A program made the translations under genes and the position numbers. A model generated the notes under the pieces. The model was not told the origin of the DNA. It did no database searches and saw only the letters and a list, made by a program, of their open reading frames with translations. Positions 53,809 through 62,183 of a DNA stretch of 64,000 nucleotides are shown here, piece after piece. The stretch lies in NCBI RefSeq assembly GCF_024343735.1, contig NZ_RJUE01000001.1:124001-188000 (forward strand), read 5' to 3'. Position 1 is the first letter of the stretch. Every line of letters starts with the position of its first letter. Source of the DNA: Lacihabitans sp. CCS-44 (lineage in GTDB: Bacteria > Bacteroidota > Bacteroidia > Cytophagales > Spirosomataceae).

Positions 53809-54258
53809 ATGAATAGAACATTAGATATTCGAAAAAGAGTTGCTCTCATAGCCCACGACAACAAAAAACCTGAACTAGTAGAATGGGTAAAATATAATAA
53901 AAGTACACTAAAAAGGCACCAGCTTTTCGCAACTGGCACTACAGGTAAACTTATAGAGGCAGAATTAGACGTTCCTGTAACAAAACTGCTTAGTGGACCG
54001 CTCGGAGGCGACCAACAAATTGGTGCATTAATTTCTGAAGGGAAAATAGATATTTTAATATTTTTCTGGGACCCGATGTCGGCACAACCGCATGATCCAG
54101 ACATCAAAGCCTTACTAAGGCTAGGTGTGGTTTGGAATATCCCAATAGCAAGTGATCGCTCCACAGCAGATTTCATCCTAACCTCTCCTCTTTTTCATGA
54201 AAAATATGAAGTAAAAATACCTGACTACACAGCCTATATTAAAAGAAAAGATTTTTAA
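53809..54258 (+). CDS. mgsA: Methylglyoxal synthase
   Basis: Converts dihydroxyacetone phosphate to methylglyoxal and phosphate, a bypass of lower glycolysis. With the ATG at 53809 the product is 149 residues, matching the family (about 150). Family motifs are all present: IAHDNKKPELVEWV, LFATGTTGKLI, LSGPLGGDQQIGA and FFWDPMSAQPHDPDIKALLR, with the catalytic Asp in GGDQQ, and His and Asp in PHDPD. An ATG 33 nt upstream extends the frame, but a promoter box falls between the two. The gene starts a rightward series leading to the DUF4271, hemD-like and type IX genes, though it likely has its own transcript. Confidence 0.95.
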   Translation: MNRTLDIRKRVALIAHDNKKPELVEWVKYNKSTLKRHQLFATGTTGKLIEAELDVPVTKLLSGPLGGDQQIGALISEGKIDILIFFWDPMSAQPHDPDIKALLRLGVVWNIPIASDRSTADFILTSPLFHEKYEVKIPDYTAYIKRKDF

Positions 54259-54274
54259 AATCAAGCTAATTTGG

Positions 54275-54282
54275 TACTTTTG
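54275..54282 (+). promoter_or_regulatory. Putative -7 box of the DUF4271 gene
   Basis: TACTTTTG matches TAnnTTTG exactly, 15 nt before the TTG start at 54298. An AAGGGA just before the TTG would serve as a short ribosome-binding sequence. No clear -33 element is seen. Confidence 0.42.
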
Positions 54283-54297
54283 CAAAAAAATAAGGGA

Positions 54298-55458
54298 TTG
54301 AAGTACTTTTTTTTACTTGTCGGAATATTTGTTTTCAGCTCATCATTTGCCACTAGCCCAAGTGGCCCTGAAAACCGCTATAACATCATTTATAATTTTG
54401 AAAAAGATTGGACAGAATATGATAGAGACTTGAAAGTGCATACTCCTTATATCTCTGAAAACAACAACAAAAGCAAAGTTTTTTCCATAAAAATAAATCT
54501 GAACGACTTCCCTGGCGGGTATTTATTGATTAAAACGGCCCAAAAAGGCAACTTCTTGTTTTTTGACAATCGACTAAAAAAAACTCTGCAAAACGACAAA
54601 TGGATAGTATATAGTATCAAAGAAATCATTAAAGAGGTAAGAAAAGGTGAAACGATTTTAAGTATATTTGGATCAAGTTCTCCCGAAAAGAACATTGTTT
54701 TCATAGGCTATCCCACTTCCAAAACCACCGAGATTATTGAAAAAGCCAAAAATAATTTTTTAAACCTTATTCCTAGGACCAATTCTAACCTAAACAGTAG
54801 TTTGGTATTTGTATTCTTTATAAATATCATAATGTTAAGTTTTGTAGCAACAAACTATTCAAAAGCATTTAAGAAATATTACAGTTTTAAAGACCTCTCT
54901 GCATTTATTCCCAAGGAGAACTCTTTTCTTGTAAACAAACCTATGGATAGACCTAATATGATGTTTATCATCTTGCTAAGTCTTATTTCTGGCTTTATAA
55001 TATTACTTTCTCAAGCTAACGGACTAAATTTTTTCAAAGAAAATTTCTTTTTTCAGAATGGCAATACTTTTGGAATTTTAACCACTAATTTCTTTAAAAT
55101 CTGCTTACTAATTTTCGTATCCTTTATACTTAAATACTTCTATATAAACCTAATAGGAAAACTCTTTAATATAAAAAAAATAGTCGATATTCATTACTTT
55201 AAAATAATACAAACTACTATATATTATTTTTCTATACTTCTAATTTTACTTTTAATTGGGTTTAATAGCTACATAAAACTTGCAATAGAGTTCAAGTATT
55301 TATTCACTTCAGTACTGATTATTTTCTATTTATTAAGAACTTTACTAATCTATTTTACCATAAATAGAGTCGGAAATATCAAAACTCTTTACTTAATTTC
55401 TTATCTTTGCATAGTGGAAGTGTTTCCAATCGTATTAGGAATAAGAATTTTATTGTAA
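54298..55458 (+). CDS. DUF4271 membrane protein
   Basis: A 386-residue membrane protein. The first 25 residues look like a signal peptide (KYFFLLVGIFVFSSSFA). A soluble domain of about 140 residues is followed by seven or so membrane helices, including IVFIGYPTS before the first and DLSAFIPKENSFL in a loop. The C-terminal part is the DUF4271 region, typical of Bacteroidota. The start is a TTG at 54298 (an earlier TTG at 54271 precedes the promoter box). It sits upstream of the HemD-like gene and the type IX genes, an arrangement I associate with Bacteroidota; its role is unknown. Confidence 0.8.
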   Translation: MKYFFLLVGIFVFSSSFATSPSGPENRYNIIYNFEKDWTEYDRDLKVHTPYISENNNKSKVFSIKINLNDFPGGYLLIKTAQKGNFLFFDNRLKKTLQNDKWIVYSIKEIIKEVRKGETILSIFGSSSPEKNIVFIGYPTSKTTEIIEKAKNNFLNLIPRTNSNLNSSLVFVFFINIIMLSFVATNYSKAFKKYYSFKDLSAFIPKENSFLVNKPMDRPNMMFIILLSLISGFIILLSQANGLNFFKENFFFQNGNTFGILTTNFFKICLLIFVSFILKYFYINLIGKLFNIKKIVDIHYFKIIQTTIYYFSILLILLLIGFNSYIKLAIEFKYLFTSVLIIFYLLRTLLIYFTINRVGNIKTLYLISYLCIVEVFPIVLGIRILL

Positions 55459-55523
55459 AAAGACAGACTAGCCTAGTATAACACAAGGTAAAAAGACCAA
55501 AGATTAATTCAAATTTTTTCTGC

Positions 55524-56309
55524 ATGAGTGAGATGACAGATATTCAAAAAGAAAGTAGGCTAAAAAAAGTTGAAAGTATTTTAATTACACTAGAAAATCC
55601 GGGAGAAAAATCCCTAACTTATACTGACTTAACAAAAGTCTACAATATAAAAGTTGATTTTAGGAATTTCATTGATGTAAAGAAGTCAGACCACCGAGAT
55701 TTCAGAAAACAGAAAATTGATATTTTAGCACATACGGCTATTGTTTTTACGAGCAGGCATGCGGTAGACCATTTTTTCAAAATTTGTGAAGAAATGAGAA
55801 TCGAGGTTCCAATAGATATGAAATATTTTTGTGTAACGGAACAAACCGCTAACTATCTACAGAAGTACATCACAATTCGTAAGAGAAAAATATTTGCAGG
55901 GAACAAAACGGCAGCTGACCTAGAGCCATTTTTCATTAAGCACAAAAATGAAAAATACCTGTTCCCGTGTTCGAATATCAGAAACAATGCAGTGCCAGAT
56001 ATTCTTAAAAAAAATGGTATTTCATTGACTGAAGCCATAATGTATGAAACAGTTCCAGCAGACTTATCAGACCTAACAGAAGTGTTTTATGATATTATTT
56101 GCTTTTTCAGTCCTTCTGGTGTTCATTCGTTGGTTCATAATTTTCCCGATTGGAAACAAAACAACACGCGTTTAGCGGCTTTTGGGCCAACAACGGCGAA
56201 AGCAATCAGAGACCTTGGTTTGATACTTGATATAGAAGCTCCGTTGCCCAACGCCCCTTCAATGGTGGGTGCACTGGAACTTTACATTAAAAAAGCCAAC
56301 AATTTATAA
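55524..56309 (+). CDS. Uroporphyrinogen-III synthase (HemD-like)
   Basis: A 261-residue protein of the HemD fold, two alpha/beta domains linked by two strands. Recognisable parts are VFTSRHAVDHFF (about 75-86), FAGNKTAADL (about 130), LFPCSNIRNNAVPDIL (about 148-163), CFFSPSGVHSLV and AAFGPTTAKAIRDLG (about 224-238). The family closes hydroxymethylbilane to uroporphyrinogen III on the way to heme, but sequence conservation is low, so the assignment rests on these segments. No other heme genes are nearby; it lies between DUF4271 and porP/gldK genes. Confidence 0.85.
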   Translation: MSEMTDIQKESRLKKVESILITLENPGEKSLTYTDLTKVYNIKVDFRNFIDVKKSDHRDFRKQKIDILAHTAIVFTSRHAVDHFFKICEEMRIEVPIDMKYFCVTEQTANYLQKYITIRKRKIFAGNKTAADLEPFFIKHKNEKYLFPCSNIRNNAVPDILKKNGISLTEAIMYETVPADLSDLTEVFYDIICFFSPSGVHSLVHNFPDWKQNNTRLAAFGPTTAKAIRDLGLILDIEAPLPNAPSMVGALELYIKKANNL

Positions 56310-56387
56310 TAAAAAGAACCTGATTAGAAAATAATTCATGTTATTGAATGTTAATAATCAGGGAATAGTTTTTTCCTAATATAAAGA

Positions 56388-57338
56388 ATGATTAAAAAGT
56401 ATTTCTACATATTGCTTTTTATGTCATATTGCAAAATGAGTGTTGCTCAAAACATCCCTCAATTTACGCAATATGTATTCAATCAATTTTATATTAATCC
56501 TGCAGCTGCCGGAACTTCAAACCATACTCAAGTACAAGCCACTGTGCGATCACAGTATACCGGCTATCTGGGAGATTTCGACCAAGGAGGAAACAACCTT
56601 TCTACAGTTTTTTCTGCTGATATGCCATTTACTAAAGCTAAAGGTGGTCTCGGAATCTATTTCTCAAATAATAATTTCACAAACATCCAGTCAAAATCAG
56701 AATTTCAAATATCTTATTCATATCACAAAAAGATAAACAGCAATATACTTGGTGTAGGAATAAGTATAGGATCTAATAATTTAAAGCTACAAGGAGAAAA
56801 CTATCGACCTAGAGACGAAGAAGATCCTTTAATACCAAATACAACCATAAGTTCATTTTCTTCGAATATAAATACAGGAATTTACTTATTTAATCCAAGC
56901 TATCAGCTAGGATTTTCTGTAAAAAACGTTCTGGAGCCTGATTATAAAATAAATGATGTCGCGGGGGTATTTAAAGAAAAAAGATCGTATTACGTTACTG
57001 GAAAATATGATTTTGGTGTAACATACACTTTAGATATAAGCCCGACTTTTATTATAAAGTCTGATTTACAATCAATTTCAACAGAAGTTGGTGCTATAGC
57101 CACCTATAATCAGCAATATTGGGCTGGAGTTAACTACAGGTGGCAAGATGCTGCTTCTGTATTGATAGGCGGCAGTTTCATGAAAAACACTATAAAGCTT
57201 GGTTATGCTATCGACATCATAAATTTCGGGACAATTGCAAAGTCAAACACATCACATGAAATTTTTCTAAGATATTCGTTTGCAGCACCTAAGATTGGCA
57301 AAAAAACAATCATAAAAACTCCGAGGTACAGCATATGA
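56388..57338 (+). CDS. PorP/SprF-family type IX secretion outer-membrane protein
   Basis: A 316-residue beta-barrel-like outer-membrane protein of the PorP/SprF family. The signal peptide (about 1-20) ends SVAQ. The family opening NIPQFTQYVFNQFYINPAAAG is present; the key residues are QYVFNQFYINPAAAG at about 27-41. The remainder has alternating strands (YSYHKKINSNILGVGISIG, YKINDVAGVFKEK). PorP proteins act with GldK/PorK at the outer membrane; SprF-type members are needed for particular surface adhesins. The gene is immediately upstream of gldK, supporting a core PorP role. Confidence 0.92.
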   Translation: MIKKYFYILLFMSYCKMSVAQNIPQFTQYVFNQFYINPAAAGTSNHTQVQATVRSQYTGYLGDFDQGGNNLSTVFSADMPFTKAKGGLGIYFSNNNFTNIQSKSEFQISYSYHKKINSNILGVGISIGSNNLKLQGENYRPRDEEDPLIPNTTISSFSSNINTGIYLFNPSYQLGFSVKNVLEPDYKINDVAGVFKEKRSYYVTGKYDFGVTYTLDISPTFIIKSDLQSISTEVGAIATYNQQYWAGVNYRWQDAASVLIGGSFMKNTIKLGYAIDIINFGTIAKSNTSHEIFLRYSFAAPKIGKKTIIKTPRYSI

Positions 57339-57556
57339 TTAAACGGCACAGTTTTTGTACCAATTCTAATGAAAAATATTGGCTATAAGTCAAAAAAAAA
57401 TATTGGTTTATTGGCATGATTTATGCAAATACTTTTTTACGAATATCTTATATCTTAAAAGTGTTTAGATTTTTTCAGAAAAGGCAATATATAGTAAAAA
57501 TATTACGTTTAGGCAGTTATAATTTAAGAATTAAATTAATCATCTTGTTTTCGATT

Positions 57557-58645
57557 ATGAACAAGCAATTTTCAAGCATTTTAGTAAAAGCCTTTTTAAT
57601 AATGGCTCCTGTTGTTTTTATGCAAAGCTGCGGCTTTCTCAACAAAACAATGGACAAGGTAGGATTGGGCAAAAAGAAAGGAGGCGATGCAGCTGACCCA
57701 TTAGAAGGAATTCGAAATGGTGAAATTGTCGCCACGGCCAGAAAAGGCTATAAACAAACTGCTCCAAATGGAATGGTATTGATTCCTTCTGGCTCATTCA
57801 CTATGGGGCAAACTGATGAGGATATAATGTCTGCCCGTATAACTCTGAATAAAAGAATTACGATATCTCCATTTTATATGGACGATACAGAGATTTCAAA
57901 TCACGAGTATAGAATGTTTGTAAATTCAATAATGGCCGACTCAATATCTGTTCTAGGAGAGGAATTCATTATGACTAAACTTTACCCAGACACTACAGTT
58001 TGGAAAAAAGATTTTACTTACCACAATGGCGATCAACTAACTGAAAATTATTACGGAAACCCAGCATTTGATATGTACCCGGTGGTTGGAGTAAGTTGGG
58101 ATGCAGCTCAGTACTTTGCTAAATGGAGAACTCAACTATATAACAACTTCAGAGCAGAAAATGACCAATTCAAATCTCCGAGATTTCGATTGCCATCAGA
58201 AGCAGAATGGGAATGGGCTGCCAAAGGAGGGAAAGACGGTGCAAAATATCCTTGGGGTAATCCTTACGTAGCCAATGGCAAAGGTTGTTATCTAGCTAAC
58301 TTTAAGCCATATAGAGGTAATTATCAAAAAGATGGCTATCAATATACTGCTCCTGTAAACGCATTCAATGTTAATGACTACGGCCTATATAATATGGCTG
58401 GAAACGTAGCCGAGTGGACTCAGGATGCATTCTCAGACTCCTACATGCCTGTCACTTGGGATTTAAATCCGTCTTATGACAAAGACGATGAGCCAAGAAA
58501 AGTAGTAAAAGGCGGTTCGTGGAAAGACGTAGCCTACTTCCTTGAAACAGGTACAACAACTTTCGAATATCGTACGGCCACCAGATCTTACATAGGCTTT
58601 AGGTGTGTTATGGACAGGTTGGGATCAATTCCTGGAAGAGAATAA
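57557..58645 (+). CDS. gldK: Gliding motility lipoprotein GldK (PorK)
   Basis: A 362-residue outer-membrane lipoprotein of the type IX secretion ring. The ATG at 57557 is chosen because it gives a clean lipoprotein signal (VVFMQSC, about Cys25); a frame extends 141 nt upstream with no sensible signal. The formylglycine-generating-enzyme-like domain begins MVLIPSGSFTMGQTDED and ends KGGSWKDVAYF and IGFRCVMDRLG, but is a structural use of that fold, as in other GldK/PorK proteins. It builds the periplasmic ring with GldN. It starts the gldKLMN series, 44 nt before gldL. Confidence 0.95.
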   Translation: MNKQFSSILVKAFLIMAPVVFMQSCGFLNKTMDKVGLGKKKGGDAADPLEGIRNGEIVATARKGYKQTAPNGMVLIPSGSFTMGQTDEDIMSARITLNKRITISPFYMDDTEISNHEYRMFVNSIMADSISVLGEEFIMTKLYPDTTVWKKDFTYHNGDQLTENYYGNPAFDMYPVVGVSWDAAQYFAKWRTQLYNNFRAENDQFKSPRFRLPSEAEWEWAAKGGKDGAKYPWGNPYVANGKGCYLANFKPYRGNYQKDGYQYTAPVNAFNVNDYGLYNMAGNVAEWTQDAFSDSYMPVTWDLNPSYDKDDEPRKVVKGGSWKDVAYFLETGTTTFEYRTATRSYIGFRCVMDRLGSIPGRE

Positions 58646-58689
58646 GATTAAATAAACTATATAAAATTAAAATAAAAAAAGAATAAATC

Positions 58690-59502
58690 ATGGCAGCAAG
58701 TAGTGGTCCGAGTGCATTTTGGGACAAGTATATTCCTTTCTTTTATAGTATTGGTGCAGCAGTTGTAATTTTAGGAGCAATGGGTAAAATCATGCACTAC
58801 GATTGGGCTGGATGGATGTTGCCAATTGGTTTAGGAACTGAGGTGGTAATATTTGTTATTTATGCACTACAGTCTTTTTTAAGACCAACAGCAGAATATC
58901 AATGGGAAAAAGTATATCCTGAGCTTTCTACTGATTTTAAAGGAGAACTCCCTACACGATCGTCATCAGCAGCACCTGCTGGTCTGGGCCTAACTGCCAA
59001 AATGGACGACATGCTTGCCAACGCTAAAATTACACCTGATATTTTTGACGGCCTGAAAAGCAGTTTTCAAAACCTTTCTAGTTCAGTATCAAACATGAGC
59101 GAAATAGCTTCTGCGACAGTAGCTACAAACGAGTTTTCTTCTAAAGTAAAAGACGCTTCATCTAAAATCGGTGATTTGAGTACTTCTTTAGGACAAACTG
59201 TTAATTCTATAGCTAGCATGGGAGATGCCAGCAGAGATGCTCAAGAATACAAGACACAGTTTCAGAAAATTGCTCAAAATCTTGGAGCATTAAATGCGGT
59301 ATATGAAATCGAACTTCAAGATACCAACAGACATTTGAAGTCAATGAACTCGTTTTATGGAAACCTTTCAACGGCTATGTCAGACATGCAAGAGGCATCT
59401 AAGGATACGCAACAGTTTAAGTCTGAATTGAACAAACTTACCAACAACTTGGCCTCATTGAACAATGTTTATGGTAGTATGTTGTCGGCAATGAAACAAT
59501 AA
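58690..59502 (+). CDS. gldL: Type IX secretion motor protein GldL
   Basis: A 270-residue inner-membrane protein. Two helices (about 18-34 and 42-62) carry the intramembrane residues Lys33, His36 and Glu51 (GLGTEVVIF), the part that with GldM makes the proton-powered motor. A long cytoplasmic tail (70-270) is rich in Ser/Ala/Asn coiled-coil sequence and contains an internal repeat: DASRDAQEYKTQFQKI (179-194) with LGALNAVYEIEL (198-209) corresponds to EASKDTQQFKSELNKL (235-250) with LASLNNVYGSML (254-265). It is 51 nt before gldM. Confidence 0.96.
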   Translation: MAASSGPSAFWDKYIPFFYSIGAAVVILGAMGKIMHYDWAGWMLPIGLGTEVVIFVIYALQSFLRPTAEYQWEKVYPELSTDFKGELPTRSSSAAPAGLGLTAKMDDMLANAKITPDIFDGLKSSFQNLSSSVSNMSEIASATVATNEFSSKVKDASSKIGDLSTSLGQTVNSIASMGDASRDAQEYKTQFQKIAQNLGALNAVYEIELQDTNRHLKSMNSFYGNLSTAMSDMQEASKDTQQFKSELNKLTNNLASLNNVYGSMLSAMKQ

Positions 59503-59553
59503 TAGTAGAGCTATTCCCTAAAATCAAGATATTAAAATTCTAAAATAAATATT

Positions 59554-61152
59554 ATGGCAGGTGGTAAAGAAAGTCCACGTCAGAAGATGATCAATATGAT
59601 GTATCTCGTTCTGACTGCGATGCTAGCCCTTCAAGTCAGTAATGCGATATTACAAAAATTTGTCCTTCTCAACAACTCACTTCAGCAAGCCAACAAAGCT
59701 GCGGATGATTCAAATAACCGCACTCTGGCAGCAATGAATGATGCGGTGGAGAAAGCCGGTGGAAAGCCAGAGTATAGACAGCTTTACAACAATGGAACTG
59801 TTGTTAGAAAAAAAACAGCTGAGCTCATCACTTACATTGAAGGATTAAAATCCATCATTGTTCAAGACGCTGGAGGTGGTGTTGACGCAGAAACGGGTGG
59901 AATTAAGAACTTGGCAGAAGAAGAAAAAGTAGCCAACATTTTTGTAAAAAACAAAAAAGGATATGAGTTAAAAGCAAAGCTTGAGACTTTTGTGGCTGAA
60001 ATACAAAAATATGCTCCAAACATTAAACTAGGATCGTTAGCATTAGATGCAAAAAATGACCCAGCAATGCAAAGTACAGATGCTATTACAAAAAGTAAAG
60101 ACTTTGCTGAGTTGATGTTTGCTCAAACTCCAGTTCCAGCAGCTTTGGCGAGTTTAAGTCAAAAGCAATCGGATATTAGAAGATACGAATCAGAAATTTT
60201 AGATTATTTAGCTTCACAAGTGGGTGCAAAAGAAATTAAGTTTGATAAAATATTCGCTGTGGTTATTCCAGATTCAAGAACGGTAGTTGCGGGCCAAACT
60301 TATAAAGCAGAAATTGCTATTGGAGCTTATTCAAGTGCCATAACGCCTTCGATTAGTATCAACGGATCAGGTTTGCCAGTAAAAGAAGGAAAAGGAACTT
60401 ACGAAGTTAGGACTTCAGGAGGTACTTTTGATGCCAACGGACAAATGAAAAGAAGCTATACAGCAACTGTTTCATATCCAAAACCTGACGGAACAAGAGA
60501 AACTGTAACTCAAGAAGAGGAATACACGGTATTAAAACCTTCTGTAGAAATTATGTCTCAGTCTATGCCACCTTTGTATTTCAAATGTGCCAACAGACTT
60601 CAAACATCTTCTCCAGGTTTAAGAGATCTATTTAAACCATCATTCTCTGGAACTGGTGCCGAATTTATACCTGGAGGTGGAGGAAAAGTTACTGTAGTAC
60701 CTAACTCTGCTAAGGTGTCATTACAAGTAAACAATGATGGAATCGTTTTAGGTACATTTCCCTTTCCAGTTAGAAAAGTCCCAAAACCGTCTATTGTAGC
60801 TATGGCTAATGGATCAAGAGTTTCTGACGAAACTTCAAAAAGAGGTCTTCCTGCCACTTCAGTTAGAGTGATTAGTGTTAACGCTCTTGCAGATGAAGAC
60901 TTTAGAACAACAAATCCGGAGGATGCGACGTTCAGAGTATCGAGTTTTAACGTTTACCTAGCCTCGGGTACAAGACCTAAAGGAAAAATGGAGAATGTAT
61001 CAGGAAGTGTAAACATCGGCAGCCTTGCTCAGCAAGCTGAAGCCGGAGATAGACTACTTATCACTATCAACAAAGTACAAAGAAAGAATTTTAAAGGAGA
61101 AATAGAAGACGTATCGGTAGGCGAAATGAGCTTTACGATACCGTTAAGATAA
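59554..61152 (+). CDS. gldM: Type IX secretion motor protein GldM
   Basis: A 532-residue protein with a short cytoplasmic start (AGGKESPRQKMINMMY), one membrane helix (about 14-33, LVLTAMLALQVSN) and a large periplasmic region. The periplasmic part has a helical bundle (about 35-220) followed by beta-domains (about 225-532), as in GldM/PorM, where the helix dimer contacts GldL and the end domain reaches the GldK/GldN ring. It transfers motor energy to secretion and gliding. It is followed 20 nt later by gldN. Confidence 0.96.
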   Translation: MAGGKESPRQKMINMMYLVLTAMLALQVSNAILQKFVLLNNSLQQANKAADDSNNRTLAAMNDAVEKAGGKPEYRQLYNNGTVVRKKTAELITYIEGLKSIIVQDAGGGVDAETGGIKNLAEEEKVANIFVKNKKGYELKAKLETFVAEIQKYAPNIKLGSLALDAKNDPAMQSTDAITKSKDFAELMFAQTPVPAALASLSQKQSDIRRYESEILDYLASQVGAKEIKFDKIFAVVIPDSRTVVAGQTYKAEIAIGAYSSAITPSISINGSGLPVKEGKGTYEVRTSGGTFDANGQMKRSYTATVSYPKPDGTRETVTQEEEYTVLKPSVEIMSQSMPPLYFKCANRLQTSSPGLRDLFKPSFSGTGAEFIPGGGGKVTVVPNSAKVSLQVNNDGIVLGTFPFPVRKVPKPSIVAMANGSRVSDETSKRGLPATSVRVISVNALADEDFRTTNPEDATFRVSSFNVYLASGTRPKGKMENVSGSVNIGSLAQQAEAGDRLLITINKVQRKNFKGEIEDVSVGEMSFTIPLR

Positions 61153-61172
61153 AATTTTAAATAATTTATAAA

Positions 61173-62078
61173 ATGAAAAAAATCACAGTTTTAACCTGCC
61201 TTCTAGCCTTAGCTGCTACTAGTGCGGTTGTTGCTCAGGAGAAGTCTGACAATGGAATCAATCCACTGTCATTGCGTCCGGTTCACGAGTCAAACGTGAT
61301 GTACAAACTAACACTCTGGAGAAGGTTAGATTTGAACGAAAAAGCCAATCAGCCATTATTTGCCAATGGTAGCGAAATAACCAAGCACCTTATTGATGGT
61401 GTAAAAGCAGGTGTTTTGGAGCCTTATGACAATGATTCAGTATCTACAAAAATCACTTTAGAAGAATTCACTAAAAGACTGACGAAGAAGTTTGAAGGTG
61501 GTGGATTGTCGAAAGAAGAAATTGAAGCGGGATTTGGAACAGAAGGTGCAGCATCTGAGGATGACGGCTGGGGTGGCGGTGGTGCAGCCACAGAAACTAC
61601 TTCTCAAAACTCTGGAGATAAACCAGCGGCGACTACAACTACAGCTTCGGCAAATGCTGAAGGCTATGAGTTATTTGCGAAGGACTTGTATATCATAGAA
61701 ATTAAAGAAGATTGGATATTTGACAAACAACGTTCTCGTCAGTATTTTGATATTCAAACAGTTACCATAAAAATACCTTCTGACTTATCAAGTGATGGAC
61801 TAGAGAAAGAATTGGCTTCTTTTAAGTACAAAGAGCTGGAGTCGTATTTCAGACTTAATCCAAACTGTATCTGGTACAATGCAGCCAATACAGCTCAACA
61901 CAAAAACTTGGCAGATGCGTTTGAATTGAGATTGTTTAATGGTAGAATAATTAAAAAGTCTAATGCTTTGAACAAATACTTAGATCAAATTTACAAATCT
62001 CCAAAAGAAGGACTTCAAAAATCACAGCAGCTTGAGTATGAGTTGCTAGAGTGGGAAAATAACCTTTGGGAGTTTTAA
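61173..62078 (+). CDS. gldN: Type IX secretion ring protein GldN
   Basis: A 301-residue periplasmic ring protein. The signal peptide (1-21) ends AVVAQ. Family segments are SLRPVHESNVMYKLTLWRRL (about 30-49) and SYFRLNPNCIWYNAANTAQ near 228-246. A low-complexity insert rich in Gly, Thr, Ala and Ser lies at about 125-163 (EDDGWGGGGAATETT, KPAATTTTASAN). It pairs with GldK. The operon ends with a strong terminator 21 nt after the stop. Confidence 0.95.
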   Translation: MKKITVLTCLLALAATSAVVAQEKSDNGINPLSLRPVHESNVMYKLTLWRRLDLNEKANQPLFANGSEITKHLIDGVKAGVLEPYDNDSVSTKITLEEFTKRLTKKFEGGGLSKEEIEAGFGTEGAASEDDGWGGGGAATETTSQNSGDKPAATTTTASANAEGYELFAKDLYIIEIKEDWIFDKQRSRQYFDIQTVTIKIPSDLSSDGLEKELASFKYKELESYFRLNPNCIWYNAANTAQHKNLADAFELRLFNGRIIKKSNALNKYLDQIYKSPKEGLQKSQQLEYELLEWENNLWEF

Positions 62079-62098
62079 TATCATTTTAGAAATATTTG

Positions 62099-62136
62099 AG
62101 AGGGGTAAAACGAAAGTTTTACCCCTCTTTTTTTTT
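62099..62136 (+). terminator. Strong intrinsic terminator after gldN
   Basis: A 13-bp stem with core AGGGGTAAAAC/GTTTTACCCCT (62101-62111 with 62116-62126), a GAAA tetraloop and a run of nine T. It closes the porP-gldKLMN series. Confidence 0.94.
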
Positions 62137-62162
62137 GTATATTATAGAAAATATTAAATTTG
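62135..62162 (+). promoter_or_regulatory. Putative promoter of the TonB-dependent receptor
   Basis: TTG at 62135-62137, 17 nt, then TAAATTTG at 62155-62162 (exact TAnnTTTG), 21 nt before the start codon. The -33 element overlaps the U-tract of the preceding terminator. Confidence 0.5.
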
Positions 62163-62183
62163 ATGAAAACTTAACATTAATCT

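Noticed and set aside
57372-57406. Two direct copies of AAAAATATTGG between porP and gldK
   Set aside because: They are short, AT-rich and can arise by chance in this composition; no promoter with proper spacing could be built on them.
57416-57556. An upstream extension of gldK by 47 codons
   Set aside because: The extension buries the lipoprotein signal, which becomes normal when the ATG at 57557 is used.
57557-58645. GldK as a true formylglycine-generating enzyme
   Set aside because: The FGE-sulfatase fold is present, but the protein is a GldK/PorK-type lipoprotein beside gldLMN, where that fold is structural.
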